A DNA stretch of 64,000 bases from Janibacter limosus (GTDB lineage Bacteria > Actinomycetota > Actinomycetes > Actinomycetales > Dermatophilaceae). Under the pieces are notes generated by a model. That model worked only from the letters and a program-made list of their open reading frames with translations. It searched no databases and was not told the DNA's origin. The stretch is from positions 2,294,001 to 2,358,000 of the forward strand of contig NZ_CP036164.1 of assembly GCF_004295485.1 (NCBI RefSeq), read 5' to 3'. This document shows, piece by piece, positions 7,864 through 17,180 of this stretch (its first letter is position 1; each line of letters opens with the position of its first letter). Made by a program: the position numbers and the translations under genes.

Positions 7864-9048
7864 TTGTCGGACAAAGACGGTCGGACCGCGCAGCACGCCG
7901 CGGACCTCGCCCTCGACGAGGCGACGGTCGACGCCCTTCGCGCTCACCTGCCGAGGGTGGCCAAGGTCGTCATGGCCGAGGTGATGGAGCAGGTCCCGGC
8001 CTACGACGTCCCCTTCCAGGGGCGGATGGGGCAGATCATCGAGAAGGCCGTGCAGGTCTCGCTCGAGAGCTTCGTGTCGCTCGCCTCGCAGTCCGCGCCC
8101 GATGGCGCGCCGGTCGGCGTGGGTGTCAGCGCCGCACGGGACCTCGGGCAGGCCGAGGCGCGCAACGGCCGCCCCGTCGATGCGCTGCTCGCCGCCTATC
8201 GCGTCGGGTCGCGCGCCGCGTGGCGCGAGCTGTCCGTCGAGGCGATCGCCGTGGGCGTCGACGCCGCCACGCTGGGGCGGTTTGCCGAGCTGGTCTTCAC
8301 CTACATCGACGAGCTGTCCGCCGCCTCGGTGGCCGGCCACAACCGGGAGACGAGCAGCACCGAGCGCGAGCGCATCGTCCACCTCGACCGGCTCGCCCGC
8401 GGGCTGCTCACCGGGGTCGGTGAGGTCGAGCTCGAGGCCGCCGCGGCCGCCGCCCGCTGGACCCCGCCACGCACCCTGACTGCCGTCATGGTCCCCCGCC
8501 ACCGTCTCGTGCGGACCGTCGGCGTCCTCGACCCCCGCACGCTGAGCCTCGCCGAGGACCTGCCGGGCTCCGTCGACACCCACTCCACGCTGCTCGTCCC
8601 CGACAGCGGCGGGCGCGCACGCCAGCGGCTGCTGGCGCTGCTCGACGGCCACGACGCCGCGGTCGGCCCTGCCCGGCCGTGGACGCGCGCCCACGAGTCC
8701 TACGAGCGGGCCGTGCGGGGCATCGGGCTGCGTGACGGGGTCGTCGACACCGACGCACTGCTGCCCGAGCTCGTCCTGCAGGCCGACCCCGCGGCGCTGG
8801 CCGATCTGCGCGCGGCGGCGCTGGCTCCCTTCGACGAGGTGACCGACGGTGCCGCGGACCGGCTGGCCGACACCCTGCGCGCGTGGCTGCTGCTGCAGGG
8901 GCGCCGCGAGCTGGTCGCCGAGACACTGCACGTCCACCCGCAGACGGTGCGTTACCGGATGAACCAGGTGCGCGACCTCTACGGCGAGCGCCTCAACGAC
9001 CCCGACGAGGTGCTGGCGATCCTGCTGGCCCTGGGGCGCACCCCCTGA
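7864..9048 (+). CDS. PucR/CdaR-type helix-turn-helix regulator
   Basis: A 394-residue regulator. The C-terminus carries the PucR HTH signature (AETLHVHPQTVRYRMNQVRDLYG); the centre is a GGDEF-like, non-catalytic region and the N-terminus resembles a RsbR-type sensor helical bundle. TTG at 7864 is chosen because AAGGAA ends seven bases before it and the family begins here; an upstream extension to 7774 would lack a ribosome site and overlap the inverted repeat. It is divergent from the desaturase/reductase operon and probably controls it. Confidence 0.8.
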   Translation: MSDKDGRTAQHAADLALDEATVDALRAHLPRVAKVVMAEVMEQVPAYDVPFQGRMGQIIEKAVQVSLESFVSLASQSAPDGAPVGVGVSAARDLGQAEARNGRPVDALLAAYRVGSRAAWRELSVEAIAVGVDAATLGRFAELVFTYIDELSAASVAGHNRETSSTERERIVHLDRLARGLLTGVGEVELEAAAAAARWTPPRTLTAVMVPRHRLVRTVGVLDPRTLSLAEDLPGSVDTHSTLLVPDSGGRARQRLLALLDGHDAAVGPARPWTRAHESYERAVRGIGLRDGVVDTDALLPELVLQADPAALADLRAAALAPFDEVTDGAADRLADTLRAWLLLQGRRELVAETLHVHPQTVRYRMNQVRDLYGERLNDPDEVLAILLALGRTP

Positions 9049-9050
9049 GT

Positions 9051-9194
9051 GCGCATCTCCTTAAGGAAATGCGAACCCTTGCGCATTTCCTTAAGGAAAT
9101 GCGAACTCCTTGCGCAGACCTCAAGGAGATGCGGACTCCTTGCGCATTTCCTTAAGGAGATGCGAACCCTTGCGCACGACCTCAAGGAGATGCG
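9051..9194. repeat. Dispersed palindromic repeat family B, five copies
   Basis: Five units start with GCGCA at 9051, 9081, 9112, 9142 and 9172 (period 30-31). Each holds a near-perfect palindrome around CTTAAG or CTCAAG (arms such as GCGCATTTCC / GGAAATGCG). Spacers are only about 8 nt. The last unit supplies the stop codon of the convergent hydrolase gene. The same family occurs at 21457-21568. Confidence 0.85.
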
Positions 9195-9913
9195 AAGGGA
9201 GGGCCCGTCACCCACGCGGCCACGGACTCGGCCACCGCGGGGCCGTTGGTGAAGGAGTGGGTGCCGGGGGCTTCGTCGACACGTACGTCAGCGGCATTGT
9301 CCCCCAAAGCTCCTCGCAACGCCTCGCGCACTGCGTCGGGTGAGCCGAAGGGGTCCTTGCGCCCCTGGATCACGTGCACCGGCAGGCCGGCCTCGACCGG
9401 GAGGACGAGCTCGCCGATCCGGGACTTGTCCGGCCCCTTGCCCGGCGGCACGAGCGGGAAGGACAGCGCGAGCACCCCGTCGGCGCCCAGCTCCCCCGCG
9501 AGCCGGCAGGCCACACGCGCACCCGCGCTGCGGCCACCGAAGACCACCCGCTCGGCCAGCTCGCCCCGCACCGCGGCGACGATCTCGCGCCACGCGGCGT
9601 CGAGCTTGGGCGGCATGGGCGCCACCTTCTTGCCCGCCACCCGCCACGGCATCTCCACCAGCGCCACCTGCCACCCGTGCTCCGGCAGCAGCTTCGCGAT
9701 GGCGGCGAGGTCCTTGGCGTCGACCCCGCCACCGGCCCCGTGGGTGAGGAGCAGGGAGCCTCGGGTCACCCCCTTCGCCGGGGTGGTGTGGACGCGGGCC
9801 GGGCCCTGCGCGGTCGGGAGGCTTCGCCCTTCGAGACGGCGCTGGAGCGCCTCCTCAGGGATCGGGGGGCGACGGCGCTGGAGCGCCTCCTCAGGGATCG
9901 GGGGGTCAGCCAC
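9182..9913 (-). CDS. Alpha/beta hydrolase (Tex30/KANL3-like)
   Basis: A 243-residue serine hydrolase-like protein. LLLTHGAGGG forms the oxyanion region, GGRSAGARVA the nucleophile elbow (GRSAG), GRKDPFG carries the acid and GTHSFTN the histidine, all in family order. GTG at 9913 has GGGGAG seven bases upstream and overlaps the SRAP stop by eight bases. Residues ~4-27 are two copies of PPIPEEALQRR encoded by two tandem copies of dispersed repeat A, so the N-terminus was extended by repeat DNA. The stop lies in repeat B. Substrate unknown. Confidence 0.75.
   Translation of the reverse strand: MADPPIPEEALQRRRPPIPEEALQRRLEGRSLPTAQGPARVHTTPAKGVTRGSLLLTHGAGGGVDAKDLAAIAKLLPEHGWQVALVEMPWRVAGKKVAPMPPKLDAAWREIVAAVRGELAERVVFGGRSAGARVACRLAGELGADGVLALSFPLVPPGKGPDKSRIGELVLPVEAGLPVHVIQGRKDPFGSPDAVREALRGALGDNAADVRVDEAPGTHSFTNGPAVAESVAAWVTGPPFASP
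9825..9905. repeat. Dispersed repeat family A, tandem pair inside hydrolase CDS
   Basis: CCCTTCGAGACG is followed by two copies of a 35-bp unit (GACGGCGCTGGAGCGCCTCC then TCAGGGATCGGGGG). Translated on the minus strand they give PPIPEEALQRR twice at the N-terminus of the hydrolase. Confidence 0.75.
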
Positions 9914-10736
9914 CGAGGATCTCCCCTGTCTCGGGGTCGACGACGCCGACCAGCTCAGATGCGGGCAGCGGGTCGAGCAGGTGCGGGCCGTTGTTGCGGG
10001 TCGCGCCCACCGCCGTCGAGATCGGGTGGGCGGCGAATCGACCCGGCTGGGCGAAGGCGAGCAGCTCCCCCACCTCGGCGAGGTCCGTCAGGCCCGGGTC
10101 GAGCCAGCGCGTCCAGTCCTCGCGCTCGAGCACCAGCGGCTGGCGGTCGTGGATGCGGTCCATGCCGGGGTCGGCCGTCGTCGTGATGATCGTGAAGGTC
10201 GTCAGCCACGCCTGCGGGTCGTCGTTGTCGGCGACGGCCCGGTCCCGCCAGAACTCGTACAACCCGGCGAAGGCGAGCGGCTCGTCGTCGCCGCGGTGGA
10301 TGAAGAAGGGCTGCTTGCGCGGTTTGCCCTTGCTGTCGGTCGCCACCGGCGAGGCCTGCCACTCGTACCAGCCCGCGGCCGGCACCAGGCAGCGCCGGCT
10401 CGCTGCCGCCTTGGCGAAGGAGGACTTCTCGAGCACCGTCTCCGCGCGGGCATTGGTCATCCGCAGCCCGACCTTGGTCTCCTTGGCCCACGACGGCACG
10501 AGGCCCCACGTGAGCAGTCGCAGCTGGCGAAGGGGGTCCCCCTCCCCCTTGGGCGCACGGCTGAGGACGACCGGCGCCTGCTTGGTCGGCGCCATGTTGT
10601 AGTCCGGGGTGCCCGGCGGCGGGTCCTGGGGTGACTTCAGCAGCGAGCGCGCCGGGTCACCGACCCGATCGGCGTCGATCTCGAACTCCTCGATCAGGTC
10701 ATCCGGGTTGGCCGTGGCCGCGTATCGTCCGCACAC
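9906..10736 (-). CDS. SRAP (HMCES/YedK) abasic-site crosslinking protein
   Basis: A 276-residue SOS-response-associated peptidase. It begins VCGRYAAT; Cys2, exposed after initiator removal, forms the thiazolidine crosslink to abasic sites in single-stranded DNA. Other active-site features are present: NMAPT, WGLVPSWAKE, NARAETV, RCLVPAAGWYEW and HDRQPLVL. The GTG at 10736 must be the start because Cys2 has to follow it. It overlaps the hydrolase gene by eight bases. A SRAP gene near aroA is also found in mycobacteria (Rv3226c). Confidence 0.93.
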   Translation of the reverse strand: MCGRYAATANPDDLIEEFEIDADRVGDPARSLLKSPQDPPPGTPDYNMAPTKQAPVVLSRAPKGEGDPLRQLRLLTWGLVPSWAKETKVGLRMTNARAETVLEKSSFAKAAASRRCLVPAAGWYEWQASPVATDSKGKPRKQPFFIHRGDDEPLAFAGLYEFWRDRAVADNDDPQAWLTTFTIITTTADPGMDRIHDRQPLVLEREDWTRWLDPGLTDLAEVGELLAFAQPGRFAAHPISTAVGATRNNGPHLLDPLPASELVGVVDPETGEILGG

Positions 10737-10824
10737 ACCTCGAGCGTAGGCCGACGAGCCGACTACGGTAGTCACGTACCCGCCGGGGCCCTCCCGGTGA
10801 CGTCCACGACGACAAGGAGCAGTC

Positions 10825-11340
10825 ATGATCGTTCGTCGCATTGCCCGCCCCATGCTGGCCGGCATCTTCATCTGGGGCGGCATCAACGCCCTTCGCTACC
10901 CGAGCGCCCACGCGCCCGCCGCCGAGAAGGTCACCAAGCCGCTCGCCTCCAAGACCCAGCTGCCCGACGACACCGAGCTGCTGGTGCGCGCCAACGGCGC
11001 CGCGATGCTCGCCGGTGGGGCCCTGCTCGCCACGGGCAAGTTCCCCCGTCTGGCCTCCACCGTCCTCATGGGCACGCTCGCCCCGACGGCCGCGACGCAC
11101 GACTTCTGGGCCGAGTCCGACCCGCAGGCCAAGGCCGGCAAGATGACCCAGTTCATCAAGGACATCTCCCTCATGGGTGGCCTGATGCTGGCCGCCGTCG
11201 ACACCGAGGGCAAGCCCGGCGTCGCCTACCGCGCCAAGCTCGCCGGCCAGAGCGTCGAGCGGACCGCGCGCAGTGCCCGCGCCACGGCCCGCCGCGAGGC
11301 CAAGCTGGCCGCCCTCCAGGCCAAGAACGCGGTGTCCTGA
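10825..11340 (+). CDS. DoxX-family membrane protein
   Basis: A 171-residue integral membrane protein with about four hydrophobic segments (MLAGIFIWGGINALRYP, GAAMLAGGALLATG, LASTVLMGTL and DISLMGGLMLAAVD) and a basic C-terminal tail. This is the DoxX family, whose molecular role varies (redox or membrane-integrity partners). AAGGAG precedes the ATG. It lies seven bases before aroA. Confidence 0.82.
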   Translation: MIVRRIARPMLAGIFIWGGINALRYPSAHAPAAEKVTKPLASKTQLPDDTELLVRANGAAMLAGGALLATGKFPRLASTVLMGTLAPTAATHDFWAESDPQAKAGKMTQFIKDISLMGGLMLAAVDTEGKPGVAYRAKLAGQSVERTARSARATARREAKLAALQAKNAVS

Positions 11341-11346
11341 CCCGCG

Positions 11347-12642
11347 ATGACCAGCCCTGATTGGCATGCCCCGGCAGCGTCCGGCCGCCTCGATGCGACC
11401 GTGACGCTGCCGGGCAGCAAGTCCCTCACCAACCGGTACCTCGTCCTCGCCGCCCTGGCCTCGGACACCTCGCGGCTGCGCCGCCCCCTTCGCTCCCGGG
11501 ACACCGAGCTGATGGCCCAGGCCCTGCGCCAGCTCGGCGCCGGCGTCGACGACGCCACGTCCACCGGCGGCTCCCCCGACTGGCTGATCACCCCCGCGAC
11601 CCTGCGCGGCGGACGCCCCGTCGACTGCGGCCTCGCGGGGACCGTCATGCGCTTCCTCCCGCCCGTCGCGGCCCTGGCCGGCGGCCCGGTGCCCTTCGAC
11701 GGCGACGAGCACGCCCGCGTGCGGCCGATGGCCGCGGTCATCGATGCTCTCCGGGACCTCGGCGTGACGATCGAGGACGAAGGGAGGGGCACCCTCCCCT
11801 TCGTCGTGCAGGGACAGGGCTCGGTGCGTGGCGGCACGGTCGTCGTCGACGCGTCCGCGTCCTCCCAGTTCATCTCCGCGCTGCTGCTCGTCGGGTCACG
11901 CTTCGACGAGGGCATCACGATCGTCCACGAGGGCAAGCCCGTGCCGTCGCTGCCGCACATCGAGATGACCGTCGAGACGCTGCGCGACGCCGGTGCCGCG
12001 GTCGACGACTCCGAGGCCAACACCTGGCGGGTCGAGCCGGGCGAGCTGCTGCCGCTCGACGTGACCGTCGAGCCCGACCTGTCCAACGCCGCGCCCTTCC
12101 TCGCCGCCGCGGTCGTGGCCGGCGGGTCGGTCTCGGTCCCCGACTGGCCGGGGCACACCACCCAGGCCGGCGACCGGATCCGCGACGTGCTCGAGCAGAT
12201 GGGCGCCGAGGTCACCCTCGACTCGCGCACGCTGACCGTGACCGGCGACGGGCACCCGCGCGGGATCGACATCGACCTGCACGATGCCGCCGAGCTGACC
12301 CCCGTCGTGGCTGCCCTGGCGGCGTGCGCCGAGGGCCGCTCGTACATCCGCGGGGTCGGGCACATCCGCGGTCACGAGACCGACCGGATCGCCGCGCTCT
12401 CGCGCGAGCTGGGCGGTCTGGGCGTCGGGGTGACCGAGCTCGAGGACGGGCTGCAGATCGACCCGGCACCCTTGCGGGGCAACACCTTCCACACCTACGC
12501 CGACCACCGCATGGTGATGGCCGGCGCCGTGATGGCGCTGCGCGCGCCGGGCACGGTCGTGCAGGACCCGGGCACCGTCGTCAAGACGCTGCCCGAGTTC
12601 GTCCAGCTGTGGCAGTCCATGCTCGAGGCCGCGGCACGCTGA
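11347..12642 (+). CDS. aroA: 3-phosphoshikimate 1-carboxyvinyltransferase (EPSP synthase)
   Basis: A 431-residue EPSP synthase of the shikimate pathway, joining shikimate-3-phosphate and PEP. The N-terminal LPGSKSLTNRYLVLAALA, the central GTVMRFLPPVAALA, RPMAAVIDALRDLG, and the C-terminal HRMVMAGAVMAL are diagnostic. Length is normal. The stop overlaps the rsgA start by one base, so the two genes are coupled, as in other actinobacteria. Confidence 0.95.
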   Translation: MTSPDWHAPAASGRLDATVTLPGSKSLTNRYLVLAALASDTSRLRRPLRSRDTELMAQALRQLGAGVDDATSTGGSPDWLITPATLRGGRPVDCGLAGTVMRFLPPVAALAGGPVPFDGDEHARVRPMAAVIDALRDLGVTIEDEGRGTLPFVVQGQGSVRGGTVVVDASASSQFISALLLVGSRFDEGITIVHEGKPVPSLPHIEMTVETLRDAGAAVDDSEANTWRVEPGELLPLDVTVEPDLSNAAPFLAAAVVAGGSVSVPDWPGHTTQAGDRIRDVLEQMGAEVTLDSRTLTVTGDGHPRGIDIDLHDAAELTPVVAALAACAEGRSYIRGVGHIRGHETDRIAALSRELGGLGVGVTELEDGLQIDPAPLRGNTFHTYADHRMVMAGAVMALRAPGTVVQDPGTVVKTLPEFVQLWQSMLEAAAR

Positions 12643-13727
12643 TGGGCCGGGCCGCGAGCAGCTGGGACGAGCGGGACGTGCGGGTGCGGCCCAACCGGCG
12701 AGGCACCCGTCCCCGCACCAAGGACCGGCCCAAGCACGAGGACGCGGTAGTCGGACGCGTGACCGCGGTCGACCGCGGTCGCTGGACGACCCTCGTGCCG
12801 GCAGGCGACGGTCTGCCCGAGCGCGTCGTCATCGCGATGCGGGCCCGCGAGCTGGGCCGCTCCCCCGTCGTGGTCGGCGACCGGGTCGCGATGGTCGGCG
12901 ACACCTCCGGGCAGCCGGACGGGCTCGCGCGCATCGTGCGGATCGAGGAGCGGGCGACGGTGCTGCGGCGCACGGCAGACGACACCGACCCCTTCGAGCG
13001 GGTGATCGTCGCCAACGCCGACCAGCTCGTGGTCGTCGCGGCCCTGGCCGACCCCGAGCCGCGCCCCCGACTCATCGACCGCTGCCTGGTGGCGGCCTAC
13101 GACGCCGGGATGGACCCCCTTCTCGTCCTGACGAAGTCCGACCTCGCGTCCGGTGAGGACTTCCTCGCCCAGTACGCACCGCTCAACGTGCCGCACGTGG
13201 TGACCTCGGTGCTCACCGAGGGCAGCGAGGGCCTGACCGAGCTGCGGCGGCGTCTGGCCGGGCGGGTCTCCGTGCTCGTCGGGCACTCCGGGGTCGGCAA
13301 GTCCACGCTGGTCAACGCGCTGTGCCCCGACGCCGACCGGGCGACCGGCCACGTCAACGACGTCACCGGCCGCGGGCGCCACACGTCGACCAGTGCTCTG
13401 GGGCTGCGGCTGCCGGCCGTCGACGGGCTCGAGATCGATGGGCGTGAGATCGACCTGGACGACCCGGACGCACCCGGGTGGATCATCGACACCCCGGGGA
13501 TCCGGTCCTTCGGGCTGGCGCACGTGCAGCCCGACCACATCATCCGGCACTTCCCCGAGCTGGCGGAGGGCGCCGACGCCGGCTGCCCGCGCGGGTGCAC
13601 CCACGACGAGCCCGACTGCGCCCTCGACGCCTGGGTGGCTGCCGGGCACGCCGGGACCGGCGGAGAGCAGCGACTGGACTCCCTTCGCCGGCTGCTGCGG
13701 GCGCGATCGGGCGAGGACACCCACTAG
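12642..13727 (+). CDS. rsgA: Ribosome small-subunit GTPase RsgA
   Basis: A 361-residue circularly permuted GTPase that helps 30S maturation. An OB-fold N-terminus is followed by G4 (TKSD), the P-loop [15 protein letters not shown]3 DTPGIR and the C-terminal zinc knuckle [17 protein letters not shown] at 12642 overlaps the aroA TGA. A perfect palindrome follows after 14 nt and probably ends the operon. Confidence 0.93.
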   Translation: MGRAASSWDERDVRVRPNRRGTRPRTKDRPKHEDAVVGRVTAVDRGRWTTLVPAGDGLPERVVIAMRARELGRSPVVVGDRVAMVGDTSGQPDGLARIVRIEERATVLRRTADDTDPFERVIVANADQLVVVAALADPEPRPRLIDRCLVAAYDAGMDPLLVLTKSDLASGEDFLAQYAPLNVPHVVTSVLTEGSEGLTELRRRLAGRVSVLVGHSGVGKSTLVNALCPDADRATGHVNDVTGRGRHTSTSALGLRLPAVDGLEIDGREIDLDDPDAPGWIIDTPGIRSFGLAHVQPDHIIRHFPELAEGADAGCPRGCTHDEPDCALDAWVAAGHAGTGGEQRLDSLRRLLRARSGEDTH

Positions 13728-13741
13728 CTGGCGCGCCTCCC

Positions 13742-13789
13742 GTCCTGCTCCTCGTGGTGGGTCACGTGACCCACCACGAGGAGCAGGAC
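13742..13789. terminator. 48-bp perfect palindrome after rsgA
   Basis: Two 24-nt arms (CTGCTCCTCGTGGTGGGTCAC and complement) meet with no loop. RNA would form a very stable hairpin with a minimal forced loop; there is no T tract. It separates rsgA from hisN. Confidence 0.65.
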
Positions 13790-13848
13790 CGGAGGCACCG
13801 GACCTCTCCCTTGCCTCCTCCCGGAGGCCGGGCAGGTACGTTGACCGG

Positions 13849-14643
13849 ATGGCGACCTCCCACTATGCCGACGACCTGCGACTGGCCCACGTGCTGGCCG
13901 ACCAGGTCGAGCGGATCACGATGTCCCGGTTCCAGGCGGACGACCTCGTCGTCGAGTCCAAGCCCGACCTGACCCCCGTCAGCGACGCCGACCGCTCCTG
14001 CGAGGAGGCGATCCGCGCCCAGCTGTCCCGCTCCCGCGGTCGCGACGCGGTCCTCGGCGAGGAGTTCGGCAACACCGGTGACTCGCAACGTCGCTGGATC
14101 ATCGACCCGATCGACGGGACCAAGAACTACGTCCGCGGCGTCCCCGTCTGGGCGACGCTCATCGGTCTCGTCGACGGCGAGGACTGCGTCATGGGGCTCG
14201 TCGCGGCGCCCGCCCTCGGCCGCCGCTGGTGGGCCGCCAAGGACGCCGGCGCCTGGACCGGGCGCTCGCTCTCGCAGGCCCGGCAGATCGGCGTCTCCAA
14301 GGTCTCCCGGCTCGCCGACGCCTCCCTCTCCTACAGCTCGCTCGACGGCTGGCGTGAGAGCGGACGCGGGAGCAGCTTCCTCAACCTGACCTCCGACATG
14401 TGGCGCACCCGGGCCTACGGGGACTTCTGGTCCTACATGCTCGTGGCTGAGGGCGCCGTCGACGTCGCCGCCGAGCCCGAGCTCGAGCTCTACGACATGG
14501 CGGCCCTCGTCGCGATCGTCGAGGAGGCGGGCGGCCGATTCACCTCCCTCGACGGCACCCGCGGCCCGTGGGGTGGCAATGCCGTGGCGAGCAATGGGCT
14601 GCTGCACGACGAGGTGCTCTCGCGTCTGACCCCTCGGCCATAG
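13849..14643 (+). CDS. hisN: Histidinol-phosphatase, inositol-monophosphatase family
   Basis: A 264-residue lithium-sensitive-type phosphatase. The metal-binding motifs are intact: [17 protein letters not shown] and the C-terminal [17 protein letters not shown]. It matches the actinobacterial HisN that completes histidine synthesis (Rv3137-type). There is no good Shine-Dalgarno before the ATG at 13849. An inositol-1-phosphatase role cannot be excluded on sequence alone. Confidence 0.85.
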   Translation: MATSHYADDLRLAHVLADQVERITMSRFQADDLVVESKPDLTPVSDADRSCEEAIRAQLSRSRGRDAVLGEEFGNTGDSQRRWIIDPIDGTKNYVRGVPVWATLIGLVDGEDCVMGLVAAPALGRRWWAAKDAGAWTGRSLSQARQIGVSKVSRLADASLSYSSLDGWRESGRGSSFLNLTSDMWRTRAYGDFWSYMLVAEGAVDVAAEPELELYDMAALVAIVEEAGGRFTSLDGTRGPWGGNAVASNGLLHDEVLSRLTPRP

Positions 14644-14710
14644 CAGTCACAAAGGCCCCACCAGCATCAACAGCACCACCTGCCGGCACAGCAGCACCCG
14701 GCCGAGCAAT

Positions 14711-14797
14711 GGTTGTGTGTTGAACTGGTAGCCACAGCTGCCGGCGAGGCCTACAGGGGGACGCCGGCACCCAGAACTACCGGTTCAACACACAACC
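14711..14797. repeat. 87-bp element with terminal inverted repeats, copy 1
   Basis: Ends are GGTTGTGTGTTGAACTGGTA and its near-perfect complement; the middle has GCCGGCGAGGCC / GCCGGC. A second, nearly identical copy lies at 15693-15779 in the same orientation, so the DUF559 gene is bracketed by both. Confidence 0.8.
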
Positions 14798-14817
14798 AAC
14801 CCTGCTGACCTGACTGG

Positions 14818-15615
14818 TCAGAGGGCGTACCTGGCGGGATCCTCGGCGTGGCGGCCGGACCGGATGACCTGCAGCAGGGTGTGCGAGGTCTTGCTCCACC
14901 TGCCCATGATCATGTGGTGGGTCAGCCGCGAGGTGAAGTACCCCAGCTCCAGCGCGCGCAGGTCCCGGGCTCTGTCCTTGGCGTAGGTGTCCTCTCCGGT
15001 GTGGTGCGCCCTGCTGTCGCACTCGATGATCCAGCGGCGCCCGGCCAAGTTGTCGACCCAGCCCACACCAGCAATCTTGACCTGGGGCGTCATGGTCACA
15101 TTGTGCAGCTGGAGGAAGAGCCGCACCTTGCTCTCGGTCCCGGCCTGCGACAGCCCCGAGACCCGACTGAGCACTCGGGCTGTCCGGCGCGGCGCGGCGC
15201 TGGCCAGGGCAGCGATCTCCTCAGCGCTCACCTTGCCCAGGTGCAGGGCCGAGTCGGCGAGGATCCCGACGTCGAGCGGGTCCAGGCAGCCGATCGCGTG
15301 CTCCAGCAGCAGGCGCGGGGACGCGATGGCATCACTCTCCGGCCACCCGTGGTGCCACCCGTGCCCGACCCATGCGGCACCTACGGGCCCGCGCCGTGCG
15401 TAGACGTGCCGGCCGTGCTCGTGCGGCACCCACAGTCCGTGCTCCTTGGCCGCCGTCACACAGGTCGGGCGCAGCCCCTCCGCCAGGGCCTGCCGGACCT
15501 CGAGCGAGGTGTCGGGCGTGACGTAGTACCTGCCCGCACGTGCGAGATCACCTCTGCCCACCGTCGCCGCCAGCTCGCGTGCGCTCCCCTGCCACTGGTC
15601 TCTCAGATAGATCAT
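14818..15615 (-). CDS. DUF559 / Vsr-like endonuclease-fold protein
   Basis: A 265-residue protein of the large actinobacterial DUF559 group. The C-terminal part has the PD-(D/E)XK-like core (GVGWVDNLAGRRWIIECDSR followed by YAKDRARDLRALELGY). The N-terminal half resembles the winged-helix found in such proteins and in AbiEi antitoxins. ATG at 15615 is preferred; the longer upstream frame would start in a region without a ribosome site. Function is unknown; the two flanking repeat copies suggest a mobile or recently rearranged segment. Confidence 0.6.
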   Translation of the reverse strand: MIYLRDQWQGSARELAATVGRGDLARAGRYYVTPDTSLEVRQALAEGLRPTCVTAAKEHGLWVPHEHGRHVYARRGPVGAAWVGHGWHHGWPESDAIASPRLLLEHAIGCLDPLDVGILADSALHLGKVSAEEIAALASAAPRRTARVLSRVSGLSQAGTESKVRLFLQLHNVTMTPQVKIAGVGWVDNLAGRRWIIECDSRAHHTGEDTYAKDRARDLRALELGYFTSRLTHHMIMGRWSKTSHTLLQVIRSGRHAEDPARYAL

Positions 15616-15692
15616 CCGACCAGCACAGCGGCCAACCGCACCGCCGCACAGGACCATCGCAGATCTGGGGAAGAACCCCCCTTCGCCCCGAG

Positions 15693-15779
15693 GGTTGTGT
15701 GTTGAAGTGGTAGCCAAAGCTGCCGGCGAGGCCTATATGGCGAGGCCGGCACCCAGGACTACCGGTTCAACCCACAACC
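15693..15779. repeat. 87-bp element with terminal inverted repeats, copy 2
   Basis: Same as the copy at 14711-14797, with a few substitutions (GGTTGTGTGTTGAAGTGGTA at the left end, GGTTCAACCCACAACC at the right end). Confidence 0.8.
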
Positions 15780-15803
15780 ATCGGGGTGACCAGCTGACGT
15801 CGC

Positions 15804-17180
15804 TCAGTTGGCGACGACCGTGACCGGGCCCAGGCCGAGCGCCTCGACCTCGTCCCGGTACAGCGAGGCGTCGCCCACGACGATGATCGTGCGCTCCTGC
15901 GAGACGTGCTCGCGCCACGCGGCGTCGAGGTCGGCGGGAGTGAGCTCACGCATCGCGGTGATGACGTCGCTGGTGAAGGTCAGCGGCAGGTTGTCGCCCG
16001 CCAGCCCGCTCGTCTCGTCGGCGATGGCGTCGGCCGTGTCGTAGCGCCCGGGTGCGGTGAGCGTCATGAAGTCCACGCCGGCGCGCGTCTCCTGCTCGGT
16101 GAGCCCGCTGCCGACCTCACCGAGGATCTGGGTCAGCAGCCGCAGCGAGTCCACGGTCGAGTCGGCACGCACCGACCCCGAGACGGTGAAGGCCGACCCG
16201 ATCTGCCGCGGCCGGAAACCCGCCCGGATGCCGTAGGTGTAACCCTTGTCCTCGCGCAGCACCTCGTCGATGCGGGCATTGGGCGCACCGCCGATGACAT
16301 AGCCCAGGATCGGGAAGGGAGCCCACCCCGAGTCGACCCGCCGGTCGGGTCCGGGGCTGCCGATGAGGATCTCCGACTGGACCGAGCCCGGCCGGTCGAC
16401 GAGCACCACGCGGGCGGCGTCAGCGGCTCGCGGCGCGGGGGCCGGCTCCACCGAGGCGGTCCGCCCGGAGGTGGTCCACGCGCCGAGGGACCCGGCCAGC
16501 AGCGCGTCGACGTCGACCCCGGTCAGGTCACCGGCGACGACCACCGTCGCCCCCTCGGGGTGGACGTGCTGCGCGTGGAAGTCGACGACGTCCTGGCGGG
16601 TGATCGCGGCGACCGTCTCCGGCGTCCCGGAGCCCGGGCGGCTCGCCCTGCTGCTCGCGTCGTAGTAGGTCTTGGCCCACTCCTTCAGCGCCCGGCGCCC
16701 GGCCGAGGCCCGCTCCTGCTCGATCTCTGCCAGCCGGGTGCGCGTCAGCCGCGCGACCTCGGTCTCGGCGAAGACCGGCTCGCTGAGGCACTCGGTGAGC
16801 AGCTCCAGCGCCGCCTCGAGGTTGCGCTGCGGCACGTCCATGTCCATGCCGAGGGAGGCCTCGCTCATGCCGGCACCGATCGCGACGCCTCGTCGCTCGA
16901 GCAGCTCGGACAGCTCCCGCTGCTCGTGCGTGCGGGTGCCCTCGTCGAGCAGTCGCGCCATGATCCAGGCGACCCCCTCGACCGCCGGCGGCTCGTGGCG
17001 CAGCGCGACCGGCACGGTGACCCGCACCGAGACGACGTACTGGCCCGGCACGTCGTGCACGAGGGCGCGGATCCCGTTGGGCAGCACCAGCTCTCGCGGC
17101 TGGGGGAAGCTCCACTCACCCGGCGGGGTGACCTCGGGCCGCGGCTGCACCGGGGTGCTCGCCTCGTCGACGGTGCTCAT
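15804..17180 (-). CDS. M16 peptidase, non-catalytic subunit
   Basis: A 458-residue M16-family protein that lacks the zinc HxxEH motif but has the substrate-binding Arg/Tyr region (DEVLREDKGYTYGIRAGFRP). It is the usual partner of a catalytic M16 subunit; together they make a clam-shell heterodimer that degrades peptides. ATG at 17180 overlaps the upstream gene by four bases (ATGA). Confidence 0.88.
   Translation of the reverse strand: MSTVDEASTPVQPRPEVTPPGEWSFPQPRELVLPNGIRALVHDVPGQYVVSVRVTVPVALRHEPPAVEGVAWIMARLLDEGTRTHEQRELSELLERRGVAIGAGMSEASLGMDMDVPQRNLEAALELLTECLSEPVFAETEVARLTRTRLAEIEQERASAGRRALKEWAKTYYDASSRASRPGSGTPETVAAITRQDVVDFHAQHVHPEGATVVVAGDLTGVDVDALLAGSLGAWTTSGRTASVEPAPAPRAADAARVVLVDRPGSVQSEILIGSPGPDRRVDSGWAPFPILGYVIGGAPNARIDEVLREDKGYTYGIRAGFRPRQIGSAFTVSGSVRADSTVDSLRLLTQILGEVGSGLTEQETRAGVDFMTLTAPGRYDTADAIADETSGLAGDNLPLTFTSDVITAMRELTPADLDAAWREHVSQERTIIVVGDASLYRDEVEALGLGPVTVVAN

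Noticed and set aside
9051..9194. Five palindromic units as a CRISPR array
   Set aside because: Spacers are about 8 nt and units vary; these are REP-like palindromes.
14711..15779. Composite transposon around the DUF559 gene
   Set aside because: No transposase is present; the flanks are short elements in direct orientation. Kept only as a finding on repeats.
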